Notes: generated by a model from the sequence alone, not told the origin. A DNA stretch of 24,816 nucleotides from an uncultured Peptococcaceae bacterium (GCA_900556545.1 USPE01000001.1:1-24816), one strand, 5' to 3'; shown: positions 15,241 through 23,499, counted from the first letter of the stretch. Made by a program: numbers and translations.

Positions 15241-16044
15241 TTATCCCAAAAGCATACGGTCATTCACCATTTCATCGCCGCTGGCTTTTTCAAACATTTT
15301 TAACAAATCCGGCACATCCAGATTTTTCTTCTCGTTGCCGGATACATCAATAATGATCTGGCCATTGTGCAGCATAATCAAACGGTTGCCGTACCGCAAT
15401 GCATCACGCATATTATGGGTAATCATCAATGTGGTCAGCTTATCCCGATTAACAATTTTTTCGGTCAATGCCAATACCTTCGCCGCTGTTTTTGGATCCA
15501 GCGCAGCAGTATGCTCATCTAACAGCAGCAGTTTTGGTCTGTTAATGGTAGCCATCAGCAGAGTAACAGCCTGCCGCTGCCCGCCGGATAACAACCCAAC
15601 TTTACTGGTTAAACGATCTTCCAGGCCCAGATCCAGCTCTTTCAGCATGCTTCTGAACTGGTCACGCTGTTTTGCTTTGGCGCTCCAGCTTAACCCCGGC
15701 AACTTTCCCCGACGGCTGGCAATGGCTAAGTTTTCTTCAATCTGCATATTGGCAGCAGTGCCCATCATAGGGTCCTGAAACACGCGGCCGATATATTTAG
15801 CCCGTTTATATTCAGGCTGCTTGGTAACATCAATATCATCAATGGTAATAGTGCCGCTGTCTACAGCCCATACACCGGCAATGGCATTCAACATGGTAGA
15901 TTTCCCGGCACCGTTACCGCCAATCACTGTCACAAAATCACCGTCGTTCAAATGCAGATTCAAACCCTGCAAAGCCTTCTTTTCGTTGACAGTCCCTTTA
16001 TTAAACGTTTTTCTGATATCTTTTACATCTAACATACTGGTCAC
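15241..16044 (-). CDS. ABC transporter ATP-binding protein
   Basis: The 267-residue ATPase has Walker A GGNGAGKST at residues 42-50, Q-loop Gln90, signature LSGGQ at 152-156, Walker B LLLLDE at 172-177 and the switch His210. The D-loop reads ALDPKTA. These give a complete functional ABC nucleotide-binding domain. It overlaps the permease gene by four bases (16041-16044), so the two are translationally coupled and form one importer. Members of this group accompany lipoproteins of the ABC_sub_bind family (TrpX-like, DUF/PF04392), for which amino acid or related ligands are proposed in streptococci. The substrate here is inferred only from that association. Confidence 0.92.
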   Translation of the reverse strand: MTSMLDVKDIRKTFNKGTVNEKKALQGLNLHLNDGDFVTVIGGNGAGKSTMLNAIAGVWAVDSGTITIDDIDVTKQPEYKRAKYIGRVFQDPMMGTAANMQIEENLAIASRRGKLPGLSWSAKAKQRDQFRSMLKELDLGLEDRLTSKVGLLSGGQRQAVTLLMATINRPKLLLLDEHTAALDPKTAAKVLALTEKIVNRDKLTTLMITHNMRDALRYGNRLIMLHNGQIIIDVSGNEKKNLDVPDLLKMFEKASGDEMVNDRMLLG

Positions 16045-16925
16045 GCTCCCTTCGCATTGCTGATTTTTTCTTTAAGCAACGGCATCGCAAGCGCAATTAC
16101 AACAATAATGGCCGTTAAAAGTTTCATATCATTCTGATTCATACCCATCTTCAATACAATCGCAATAACAAAACGATAAACAATAGAACCGCCGATTACA
16201 GCCAGCAACCAGTTCATAAAATTACGTGTACCAAATATAACTTCCCCGATAATAACCGAAGCCAAACCAATTACGATGGTCCCTGTGCCCATACCGGCAT
16301 CAGCAAAGCCCTGGCTCTGTCCCAACAAAGCACCGGCCATAGCTACCATACCATTGCTCAGCAATAAACCAAGAATAATGGTAACGTCGGTATCCACACC
16401 CTGAGCCCGAATCATCTGCTTATTACAGCCTGTAGCGCGGATAGCCGCACCAATTTCGGTACCAAAAAACCAATACAAAAAGATAATAATGGCTGCAACA
16501 AACAACAATCCGCAAACCAGAATACTTTCATTTTTCCCCAGTCCAAAATTACCGAAGAATGTATATATGGTGTCCATACGCAAAATAGATACGTTAGATT
16601 TATCACCCATTACGCGCAGATTAATAGAATACAACCCAATCATCGTTAAGATCCCCGCCAACAATGCCGGAATCTTTAACTTTGTATGCAACAATCCTGT
16701 TACGATCCCTGCAACAGAACCGGCCAAAAATGCCAGCACCACCGCTATCACCGGAGAACCGCCTCCGGCAATATAAGAAATTGCTACCGCAGCACCCAGC
16801 GGGTAACTGCCCTCCACTGTCAAATCGGCAATATCCAGCACACGGTAGGTTACATAAACGCCCAATGCCAGAATGCCCCATAAGAGCCCTTGCCAGATTG
16901 TCGATAAAATTAAACTTGAACTCAT
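16041..16925 (-). CDS. ABC transporter permease
   Basis: The start at 16925 has AAAGGAG seven bases upstream; the longer in-frame reading to 16946 would run through that site. The 294-residue protein has about eight hydrophobic segments and the WGILALGVYVTYRVLDIADL-like opening of BPD_transp_2 permeases (the LivH group). A later GTGTIVIGLASVIIGEVIFGTR segment matches the cytoplasmic coupling loop common to that family. It pairs with the ATPase gene downstream and presumably with the three lipoproteins upstream. Only one permease gene is present, so the transporter is most simply a homodimer. A dedicated promoter lies at 16968-16996. Confidence 0.9.
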   Translation of the reverse strand: MSSSLILSTIWQGLLWGILALGVYVTYRVLDIADLTVEGSYPLGAAVAISYIAGGGSPVIAVVLAFLAGSVAGIVTGLLHTKLKIPALLAGILTMIGLYSINLRVMGDKSNVSILRMDTIYTFFGNFGLGKNESILVCGLLFVAAIIIFLYWFFGTEIGAAIRATGCNKQMIRAQGVDTDVTIILGLLLSNGMVAMAGALLGQSQGFADAGMGTGTIVIGLASVIIGEVIFGTRNFMNWLLAVIGGSIVYRFVIAIVLKMGMNQNDMKLLTAIIVVIALAMPLLKEKISNAKGA

Positions 16926-16967
16926 AATCAATCTCCTTTCAACCATCCTACAAATATAACCTTTTTT

Positions 16968-16996
16968 ATTTTATCCCAATTTCAAATATTTTGCAA
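16968..16996 (-). promoter_or_regulatory. Promoter of the permease-ATPase transcript
   Basis: On the minus strand TTGCAA (16996-16991), a 17-bp spacer, and TAAAAT (16973-16968). The hexamers and spacing are the same as those of the third lipoprotein gene at 21077-21105. Confidence 0.6.
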
Positions 16997-17103
16997 TGGG
17001 AATGCAGGCTGCAACACAAAGATAAGATAATTTTTTCCGCTGACTTTACAGTAGTAAACCTTATACAGACAAAGGCCGTACTTTATTCTTTACAAACACC
17101 ATA

Positions 17104-17162
17104 AAAATGCTCCCTTTCAGATAACAAGATTTTTATGTTTTCTTGTCCGACTGAAAGGAAGC
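17104..17162 (-). terminator. Terminator of the first lipoprotein gene
   Basis: A long interrupted hairpin: 12-bp outer stem 17109-17120 with 17151-17162 (one G-U) and a 6-bp inner stem ACAAGA (17124-17129) with TCTTGT (17141-17146). On the minus strand ATTTTTATG follows. Confidence 0.65.
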
Positions 17163-17215
17163 AGATTATTGATTTACAATTTTTCCAGGCAACAGCCTCA
17201 TCTATTGATTTACTT

Positions 17216-18226
17216 TCAGTTTATCTTCGTTTCTACAATCTGTGCCTGTTCCAGCAGCTCCTGCGGAATAGATAAACCAATGCGCTCCGCTTCTCCCTGA
17301 TTAATCACCAAAGTTAAATCTTCCTCGTCGGCATATTCAATGGGCATCTCGGCCGGATCGGCACCGTCTTTTAAAATTCGGACAGCCATTTCACCGGTTT
17401 TGTAGCCCAATTTATAATAATCAATGCCATAGGTAGCTGTACCGCCGCCTTCTACCTGACCCACCTCACCGCAGATCACCGGCAGTTTTGCCGCTTCTGT
17501 AATGGCAATTACCTGCGGCACACCAGATGCCACCGTATTATCTGTCGGCAGATAGATAGCATCTACCTGATCCACCAAATTTGCGGCAGCCTGCTGCATA
17601 TCACTGATATTGGAGAATGTGCCTTTTTCCAGAGCAATTCCCTGCTGCTGCAAATATTGCTCTAACCATGCAACCTGCAATTGAGAATTAACCTCGCTGG
17701 AATTATAAATCACACCCACTGTTTTAGCATCAGGAACCAACTGCAAAATCAGTTCGCCCTGTTTTTCCACCGGATTCTGATCACTGGTGCCGGTTACATT
17801 ATAGGCCGGAGCCTCATTGCTTTCCACCAGCTTGGCCTCTACATAATCAGTAATGGCAGTACCTACGATAGGAATATCTTCCGTAGCCGATGCCATCACC
17901 TGGGCAGTAGAAGTAGACACTGCGCAAATCAAATCCACTTCTTCATTGATAAACGTCTGCGCAATACTTTCCAGATTGCTCTGTTCATTTTGCCCGTTGC
18001 GCTGTACAAAAGTAACCGATTCCCCTTCTGTCAGACCATTATCCGCCAATGCCTGCACAAAGCCCTGATTTGCCGTATTCGCCGCTTCATGGGACGTTAA
18101 CTGCACAATACCAATTTTATATTGTTCCTCTGTCTCAGCCTGATTTCCGCATCCTGACAGCAATCCCACAGCCAGCATGGCAGCAGCTGCCACAGAACAA
18201 TATTTGAGCCATACTTTTTGTTTCAT
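17216..18226 (-). CDS. ABC substrate-binding lipoprotein, paralogue A
   Basis: The start at 18226 follows GGAGGGG. The 336-residue protein has a lipoprotein signal peptide: basic MKQKVWLKY, hydrophobic core and lipobox LLSGC. The mature protein is the two-lobe ABC_sub_bind (TrpX-like, PF04392) fold: YKIGIVQL start, the NLESIAQTFI and CAVSTSTAQVMASATEDIPI strands, VTGTSDQNPVE, then VPDAKTVGVIYNSSEVNSQ and LPTDNTVASG. It is the most diverged of three tandem copies. In the first ligand loop it reads QLTSHEAAN instead of the QHGxLD of B and C. A signal of different specificity is likely. It has its own promoter (18261-18289) and a terminator candidate (17104-17162), so it is not simply in one operon with the permease gene. 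Confidence 0.9.
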   Translation of the reverse strand: MKQKVWLKYCSVAAAAMLAVGLLSGCGNQAETEEQYKIGIVQLTSHEAANTANQGFVQALADNGLTEGESVTFVQRNGQNEQSNLESIAQTFINEEVDLICAVSTSTAQVMASATEDIPIVGTAITDYVEAKLVESNEAPAYNVTGTSDQNPVEKQGELILQLVPDAKTVGVIYNSSEVNSQLQVAWLEQYLQQQGIALEKGTFSNISDMQQAAANLVDQVDAIYLPTDNTVASGVPQVIAITEAAKLPVICGEVGQVEGGGTATYGIDYYKLGYKTGEMAVRILKDGADPAEMPIEYADEEDLTLVINQGEAERIGLSIPQELLEQAQIVETKIN

Positions 18227-18260
18227 AAAAAATCCCCTCCAAATACCTTTATCCCAGTTT

Positions 18261-18289
18261 ATTGTAACGGTTTCCATATTTATTTTCAA
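18261..18289 (-). promoter_or_regulatory. Promoter of lipoprotein gene A
   Basis: On the minus strand TTGAAA (18289-18284), a 17-bp spacer and TACAAT (18266-18261). The same hexamers and spacing precede gene B. The remaining part of the 349-bp gap up to 18575 holds the terminator of B and nothing else I can identify. Confidence 0.65.
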
Positions 18290-18460
18290 TATTCCACTTT
18301 GATTTAGACAAAATCAGAGATTTATTTCCCGGAAAATTTCCCGCCTGATTTACTTTACTTCCTGACTTTCATGCTGTGCCAAATAGATTGCTTTTTATCT
18401 GTTTTTTTCATCTCAGCACATCATCTTGTTCCTAAACCAACGCCCATGATAAAATTCTAT

Positions 18461-18492
18461 AAAAAACTGCCAGCAGGAAATCCTGCTGACAG
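18461..18492 (-). terminator. Terminator of lipoprotein gene B
   Basis: An 11-bp stem, CTGTCAGCAGG (18492-18482) with CCTGCTGGCAG (18477-18467), a 4-base loop, and six T residues on the minus strand. Confidence 0.85.
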
Positions 18493-18575
18493 AAAATATC
18501 TTTTGTTATCTTTATTCATTTTCACCATTTATTTAACAGGCAGCAATGTTAAACTGCTTTCCCATTTACCATCGT

Positions 18576-19577
18576 TTATTTTGCTTCTGTTTTTACCAGT
18601 TCCGCTTTTTCCATCAATTCATCAGGAATTTCAATACCGAGAATTTCAACTGCATCCTGATTGATCACCAATGTAAACTCACTTGGATCCTGCACCGGCA
18701 TTTCTGCTGGTGTGCTCTCCCCACTCAAAATTTGAGCAGCCATTACACCGGCATCATAGCCAATCTGGTAGAAATTAATGCCATAGGTTAAAGTTGCACC
18801 GGCAGTTACCTGAGATTCTTCACCGCCTAAAACGACAAGCCCTGCTTCATCGGTGATGCTTATCACCTGAGACATAGCAGAAGCTACATTGTTATCGGTA
18901 GGCAGCCACAGGGCATCTACTTCACCAACCAAACTCTGTGCAGCCTGCTGAATATCATTGACAGTCTGAATACTCCGATCTTCGATGGTCAAACCTCTTT
19001 CAGCCGCCACTTCTTTCAAAATACCAATCTGTATCTGCGAATTTTTTTCACTGGATGTATAAATCGTACCAATTGTTTTGGCATCCGGCACTACCTGTAA
19101 TAAAAGGTCAATCTGTTCTGCAACCGGTGTCATATCGTTGGTGCCTGTTACATTGGTTCCCGGCGCTTCATTGCTTTCTACCAGCCCTGCATCCGGAAAA
19201 CTGGTAATCGCTGTTCCTACAATGGGAATATCTTCTGTAGCCGATGCCATTACCTGCGCTGCTGATGTGGCAATGGCCAGAATCACATCCGCATCTTCGG
19301 AAATAAACTGCTGGGCAATGTTTTGCAGATTACTCTGATCATTCTGGGCATTCTGCTGATTGATGGTTAAATTTTTGCCTTCTTCAAAGCCATTGTCTTT
19401 TAAACCGTCAATCATACCCTGATTGGCCAGATCCAACGCTCCATGCTGTACAAGCTGCACAACCCCCACTTTGTACTGCTGTCCATCAGCACCTCCGCCG
19501 CAGCCGGCCAGCATTCCCATTGACATTGCAGCGATGGCAGCAACTGCTGCACCCTTCATCCATTTTCTCTGTTTCAT
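18576..19577 (-). CDS. ABC substrate-binding lipoprotein, paralogue B
   Basis: The start at 19577 is chosen by matching paralogue C (MKxxKWMKG) and by the lipoprotein signal; an open frame reaching 19754 has no ribosome binding site and crosses the promoter. The 333-residue protein has lipobox MLAGC, then YKVGVVQLVQHGALDLANQG, which is the usual PF04392 opening with the His and Asp of the ligand loop. It shares long identical runs with C (QSNLQNIAQQF, IPIVGTAIT, TVNDIQQAAQSLVGEVDA, LPTDNNVASA). It differs at the second ligand loop, GATLTYGINFYQIG, where A and C have GGTATYG. Promoter at 19711-19739 and terminator at 18461-18492 make it monocistronic. Confidence 0.9.
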   Translation of the reverse strand: MKQRKWMKGAAVAAIAAMSMGMLAGCGGGADGQQYKVGVVQLVQHGALDLANQGMIDGLKDNGFEEGKNLTINQQNAQNDQSNLQNIAQQFISEDADVILAIATSAAQVMASATEDIPIVGTAITSFPDAGLVESNEAPGTNVTGTNDMTPVAEQIDLLLQVVPDAKTIGTIYTSSEKNSQIQIGILKEVAAERGLTIEDRSIQTVNDIQQAAQSLVGEVDALWLPTDNNVASAMSQVISITDEAGLVVLGGEESQVTAGATLTYGINFYQIGYDAGVMAAQILSGESTPAEMPVQDPSEFTLVINQDAVEILGIEIPDELMEKAELVKTEAK

Positions 19578-19710
19578 GTTTACCACAATCCTTCCATCCT
19601 TCGTATTTACCTGCCTGATTTGCCATAAACGCAGCCGGCAGTTCATGCCGCGCTCCAAAAAAGATACACAGACGGTATCCAATTTGCTGTTCTTCCATAC
19701 TACAAGCTCT

Positions 19711-19739
19711 ATTGTAACTGTTCTTTTATCAGATTTCAA
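19711..19739 (-). promoter_or_regulatory. Promoter of lipoprotein gene B
   Basis: On the minus strand TTGAAA (19739-19734), a 17-bp spacer and TACAAT (19716-19711). A leader of about 125 bases follows, with a 5-bp hairpin CGGCA/TGCCG. The rest of the 394-bp gap to 19971 holds the terminator of C. Confidence 0.65.
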
Positions 19740-19902
19740 TATAAATTTATACAAATTTCCGTAAACCTACAAGTGAATATAATAACAAGCATCTCTCCAA
19801 ATCATCAGGAGGGCAATCTCTTTGCAGAAAGTCCACCTCAAAAATTTTACACCATCGCAAAATACTCCTGTAATCGTCTGTTATTTTAAGTTAAAAAATA
19901 TA

Positions 19903-19944
19903 CAAAAAAGCTGCTGTTCCATCTTTATAGACTTCACAGCAGCT
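19903..19944 (-). terminator. Terminator of lipoprotein gene C
   Basis: On the minus strand AGCTGCTGT (19944-19936) and ACAGCAGCT (19917-19909) pair around an 18-base loop, followed by six T residues. Confidence 0.85.
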
Positions 19945-19971
19945 TTCTATCCTGCAAAAATATAGTTTTTC

Positions 19972-21012
19972 TTATTCAGCAGCAGATTGGGTAGTTACCT
20001 TGGTAGCACTTTCCAATAAATCTGCCGGAACTTCAATGCCTAACAGTTCAACTGCATCGGTATTGATGATTGCCTGGCAATCTTCTTCCGGCATATACTG
20101 AATTGGCATTTCTGCCGGAACACTTTCACCATTCAGAATTTTAGCAGCCATCACACCGGCATTATAACCCAGCTGATAGTAGCTGAAACCATAGGTTGCT
20201 GTACCGCCGTCTTTTACCATAGAATCTGCGCCGCAAACTACAACAAGACCGGCTTCATCAGTTACACCCACCACCTGTGGGATTGCAGAAGCCACATTGT
20301 TGTCAGTCGGCAGCCACATAGCATCTACTTCGCCAACCAGGCTCTGCGCAGCCTGCTGAATATCATTGACTGTCTGAATGGTACGTTCTTCTATAGTCAG
20401 ATCCATTTCTTCTGCCAACTGTTTTAAAATATCAATCTGTACAAAAGAATTGGCTTCGCTGGAAGTATAAATAACACCGATTGTTTTTGCATCTGGAACC
20501 AACTGCAACAACAGATTCAACTGCGCTTCAATTGGGTTCATATCGCTGGTGCCGGTTACATTCAAACCTGGCGCTTCATCGCTTTCTACCAGTTTGGCTT
20601 CTTTGTAGCTGGTAATGGCAGTCCCTACAATTGGAATTTCGGTTGTGGCAGATGCTACAGTCTGTGCCGCATTGGTACCAATAGCCAGAATCAAATCACT
20701 TTCGTTGGAAACAAACTGCTGAGCAATATTCTGCAGATTACTCTGGTCGCCCTGCGCATTTTGAGAATCCAGTGTTACATTTTCACCAACTACATAACCA
20801 TTGTCTTTTAACCCATCAATCATACCCTGATTGGCTTCATCCAGAGAACCATGCTGCTGCTGCTGCACAATGCCGATTTTGTATGTTTTACCCTGCTGAT
20901 CTGCATTGCTGTCCGCATTTTGGTCAGAACCGCCGCAGCCGGCCAACATTCCCATAGACATTGCCGCAATGGCTGTAATTGCGATTCCCTTCATCCACTT
21001 TTTGTTTTTCAT
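19972..21012 (-). CDS. ABC substrate-binding lipoprotein, paralogue C
   Basis: The start at 21012 gives a 346-residue lipoprotein with signal MKNKKWMKGIAITAIAAMSM and lipobox MLAGC. An AAGGA lies about 11 bases upstream, the same unusual spacing as in B. A short D, N and Q-rich spacer leads to the mature fold, with YKIGIVQQQQHGSLDEANQG, the TSSEANSFVQIDIL strand and CGADSMVKDGGTATYGFSYYQLG. It is close to B in overall sequence, so the two look like a recent tandem duplication. The substrate is not known; PF04392 proteins in streptococci are linked to tryptophan or other aromatic amino acids. It has its own promoter and terminator. Confidence 0.9.
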   Translation of the reverse strand: MKNKKWMKGIAITAIAAMSMGMLAGCGGSDQNADSNADQQGKTYKIGIVQQQQHGSLDEANQGMIDGLKDNGYVVGENVTLDSQNAQGDQSNLQNIAQQFVSNESDLILAIGTNAAQTVASATTEIPIVGTAITSYKEAKLVESDEAPGLNVTGTSDMNPIEAQLNLLLQLVPDAKTIGVIYTSSEANSFVQIDILKQLAEEMDLTIEERTIQTVNDIQQAAQSLVGEVDAMWLPTDNNVASAIPQVVGVTDEAGLVVVCGADSMVKDGGTATYGFSYYQLGYNAGVMAAKILNGESVPAEMPIQYMPEEDCQAIINTDAVELLGIEVPADLLESATKVTTQSAAE

Positions 21013-21076
21013 TGTTATCACAATCCTTTTATCCTTCAAATTGTCTTATGTCCCCATTATGGTAAGACTTCCTTTT

Positions 21077-21105
21077 ATTTTACTCAATTTACAATTGCTT
21101 TGCAA
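21077..21105 (-). promoter_or_regulatory. Promoter of lipoprotein gene C
   Basis: On the minus strand TTGCAA (21105-21100), a 17-bp spacer and TAAAAT (21082-21077). A 6-bp stem GTCTTA/TAAGAC lies in the leader. Confidence 0.6.
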
Positions 21106-21192
21106 GGGGAAATAGTTTTTTTATCCAGTTTTTCTTATAATTAAACCAATTACAAAGGAAATAACCACTTTTTTATTATTTTATATTCGCCG

Positions 21193-21774
21193 CTATACAT
21201 TTTTTGGATTTTTCTCTTTGATAATCTGCACAGCCAGCGGCGGATAATTGGGTCTGTTATAAAAATCCGTTACCAGCACCGTATATTGCTTATGATCCAG
21301 CTGCTTCAGCCATTGCAGCACAGCATCCCGCTCCAAAAATCCCGTATCGCCTCCATGATAAATAGCCAGAGAAATCAGACCAAGAGGTTTTAATAGCTTT
21401 AATCCCTGCTCTAACGCAGCAATGGTCGTGTCCGCTTTGGTAGCAACGGCATGATCTCCGCCCGGCAGATAACCCAGATTAAACATAATGCAGTCCACTG
21501 TGCCGGCCTCTGCATATTGCGCCATATGTTCATGCCCATCCAAAACAAACTCCACCTGCTGCAGTCCCTGCTTATTCACCAATGCGGCAGCAGCTTCCAG
21601 CGCCTGCGGCTGAATATCCATGGCCAGCACCTTTCCGGCCGGACCTGCCAGATTTGCCAAAAATACTGTATCGTGGCCTTTGCCCGCAGTTGCGTCAATA
21701 CAAAAAGCACCCTCCTTGATTGACAGCTGTAAAGATTGGTGTAATAAACGAATTGTATTAATTGATTGCGCCAA
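21193..21774 (-). CDS. mnmM: tRNA 5-aminomethyluridine methyltransferase, YtqB/MnmM family
   Basis: The gene starts with TTG at 21774, with AGGAGG about nine bases upstream. The 193-residue protein is a small class I SAM methyltransferase: motif I is FCIDATAGKGHDTVFLA (near residues 24-40), followed by LAMDIQPQAL and then the diagnostic FNLGYLPGGDHAVATKADTTIAAL. YHGGDTGFLERDAVLQWL and a FYNRPNYPPLA region complete the match to the YtqB group. Members in B. subtilis and Staphylococcus are reported to make the last step of mnm5(s2)U34 at the tRNA wobble base. The length is as expected. It is divergent from the EIIC-like gene. Confidence 0.88.
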   Translation of the reverse strand: MAQSINTIRLLHQSLQLSIKEGAFCIDATAGKGHDTVFLANLAGPAGKVLAMDIQPQALEAAAALVNKQGLQQVEFVLDGHEHMAQYAEAGTVDCIMFNLGYLPGGDHAVATKADTTIAALEQGLKLLKPLGLISLAIYHGGDTGFLERDAVLQWLKQLDHKQYTVLVTDFYNRPNYPPLAVQIIKEKNPKNV

Positions 21775-21790
21775 AAGAGTTCCCTCCTGC

Positions 21791-21820
21791 TTGTTATTTT
21801 TGAAATTTTATGTATATAAT
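21791..21820 (+). promoter_or_regulatory. Candidate promoter of the EIIC-like gene
   Basis: TTGTTA at 21791-21796, an 18-bp spacer and a perfect TATAAT at 21815-21820, about 40 bp before the start codon. Confidence 0.55.
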
Positions 21821-21861
21821 GATATATCTTTTATCATGGATTCTGTCAAGGGGGTTTTCTT

Positions 21862-22926
21862 TTGCAAACATTCAAAAAATGGCTGAACAAAGTGTTTATT
21901 GACGGGCTTAGCGGCATGGCCACCGGCTTATTTGCCACGCTGATCATCGGCACCATTATTCAGCAAATCGGTACATTAATCGGCGGGCAGGTGGGCGATA
22001 CCGTCTATTTAATCGGAAAAATGGCAGCTGCTGTCACCGGGGCAGGCATTGGCTGCGGTGTGGCCCATCGGTTTAAAGAGCCTCCTCTGGTATTATTATC
22101 TGCTGCTACCGCAGGTATGGTAGGCGCTTTTGCCTCTAAAATTCTGGCAGGCAGTGTGCTGGTGGACGGCGTCATTCACTTTGCAGGGCCGGGCGAACCG
22201 CTGGGCGCTTTCATTGCCGCTTATATTGCCATTGAAGCAGGCCATCTGGTATCGGGCAAAACAAAGGTAGATATTCTGGTGACACCGTTCTGCGGCATTA
22301 TGGCCGGTTCTGCAGTGGGATTAATATTAGGGCCGCCAATCGCCTCCTTTATGGTATGGCTGGGCTCTCTTATCAACTGGGGCACTGTGCAGCAGCCATT
22401 CTTAATGGGCATTATTGTTTCTGTGCTGATGGGAATTATTTTAACACTGCCCATTAGTTCCGCAGCGTTGGGTATTATCCTCAATTTAAACGGAATTGCA
22501 GCCGGCGCTGCTGTAGTAGGCTGCTGCTGCAACATGGTGGGGTTTGCGGTAGCCAGCTATCGGGAAAATAAAATCGGCGGTCTGTTGGCCCAGGGGCTGG
22601 GCACCAGTATGCTGCAAATCGGCAACATTGTGCGCAAACCAATTATCTGGCTACCGGCCATTATCTCCAGTGCTATCTTGGGGCCTGTCTCCACTGTGCT
22701 GCTGGGCATGACCAGCAACGCCACCGGATCCGGTATGGGCAGCGCCGGTTTGGTAGGACAAATTATGACCTTTCAGACCATGGCCCAAACCATACCGCCA
22801 TCTATCGTGCTGCTTCAGATTATTCTGATGCATTTTATACTGCCCGGTATATTGGCCTTTGGTATTTCCGAATTCATGCGGAAAAAAGGCTGGATAAAAG
22901 ACGGAGACATGAAATTGGATATATAA
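21862..22926 (+). CDS. PTS EIIC-like membrane transporter
   Basis: The start is TTG at 21862 behind a strong AAGGGGG. The 354-residue protein has about nine or ten hydrophobic segments separated by glycine-rich loops. MATGLFATLIIGTIIQQIGT near the start, then MAAAVTGAGIGCGVAHRFKEPP and the later LVSGKTKVDILVTPFCGIMAG, are typical of the predicted EIIC family PF13303 (PTS_EIIC_2). The protein has no visible EIIA or EIIB domain and no such genes lie nearby, so it may not depend on phosphotransfer. The transported compound is unknown. It ends in a hydrophilic basic tail. It is followed by a terminator and has its own promoter. Confidence 0.78.
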   Translation: MQTFKKWLNKVFIDGLSGMATGLFATLIIGTIIQQIGTLIGGQVGDTVYLIGKMAAAVTGAGIGCGVAHRFKEPPLVLLSAATAGMVGAFASKILAGSVLVDGVIHFAGPGEPLGAFIAAYIAIEAGHLVSGKTKVDILVTPFCGIMAGSAVGLILGPPIASFMVWLGSLINWGTVQQPFLMGIIVSVLMGIILTLPISSAALGIILNLNGIAAGAAVVGCCCNMVGFAVASYRENKIGGLLAQGLGTSMLQIGNIVRKPIIWLPAIISSAILGPVSTVLLGMTSNATGSGMGSAGLVGQIMTFQTMAQTIPPSIVLLQIILMHFILPGILAFGISEFMRKKGWIKDGDMKLDI

Positions 22927-22937
22927 TCCTTCCATAA

Positions 22938-22998
22938 AAAAATACTGCCGCAGCAAATCATTTTGGGTTCTTTGCTGCAGCAGTATTTTTTATTTTTT
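22938..22998. terminator. Bidirectional terminator after the EIIC-like gene
   Basis: A 20-bp arm at 22938-22957 pairs with 22971-22990 with a single mismatch (ATACTGC and GCAGCAAA on the left). T tracts follow on both strands, fitting the convergent gene at 23068. Confidence 0.85.
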
Positions 22999-23067
22999 AC
23001 TATTAAATAAATGCGCTCTTATTCCTGAACGCTGTTGCCAAAATGTATCCATGCCATTGTAAAAAAA

Positions 23068-23499
23068 TCAATGATGGATTCCGCTTAATGCATTATCAAT
23101 CAGCTTGGCCAATTCCAAAATACTGCGGAATGTTTTTTGTTTATTTTTTTCTTCCCATCCCACAAACCCCTGCCAACTGGCACTTTGACGAAATAATATT
23201 TTTACAGTAAATGTGGCCATTGCGCTTTGGGATAACGGCATTTCATTTTTATGAATCGGTTTTACCGGCTCTATTTCTTCTTCAAAATATCTGTTTTGAA
23301 ATGATGCCTGGGGATAATTATAAGCGTCCATAAACTGCTCAATCTGTAATACTAATTGAGTAAAACTATCAAAAGAGTAAACTTCCTTTTCCTCCGCATT
23401 TTGAAAAGTCCCTGTCAAAACTTTATTGGCATAATTATAGACTTTAATAATATAAGTCCTCCGCTTTTCCGAGATTATCCTTTTTCTGACATCCGGCAT
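23068..23499 (-). CDS. Unknown protein with internal duplication (WQG-type small protein)
   Basis: The ATG at 23499 has GGAGG seven bases upstream. The 143-residue protein is cytoplasmic and has no membrane segment. It consists of two related halves: residues 15-53 align without gaps to 96-134 at an offset of 81. The alignment matches Thr15/96, Lys19/100, Gly30/111, Phe43/124, Ser45/126, Leu49/130 and Ile53/134. The second half contains FRQSASWQG and a TFRSILELAKLID tail, a pattern I have met in unannotated small proteins from gut Clostridia. Each half is likely a short beta-sheet followed by a helix. The function is unknown. It is a single gene, convergent with the EIIC-like gene. Confidence 0.75.
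   Translation of the reverse strand: MPDVRKRIISEKRRTYIIKVYNYANKVLTGTFQNAEEKEVYSFDSFTQLVLQIEQFMDAYNYPQASFQNRYFEEEIEPVKPIHKNEMPLSQSAMATFTVKILFRQSASWQGFVGWEEKNKQKTFRSILELAKLIDNALSGIHH

Noticed and set aside
15155..15778. Plus-strand open frame of 207 codons
   Set aside because: It is antisense to the ABC ATPase, starts inside the terminator and shows no domain.
18227..18575. T-box or riboswitch control of the ABC lipoproteins
   Set aside because: I looked for the T-box AGGGTGG-type motif and for a structured leader in each gap; only short hairpins and terminators were found.
19486..19698. Possible leader peptide upstream of lipoprotein gene B
   Set aside because: The frame (starting MEEQQIGYRL) lacks a ribosome binding site and overlaps the start of B out of frame. 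It has no run of one amino acid as attenuator leaders do.
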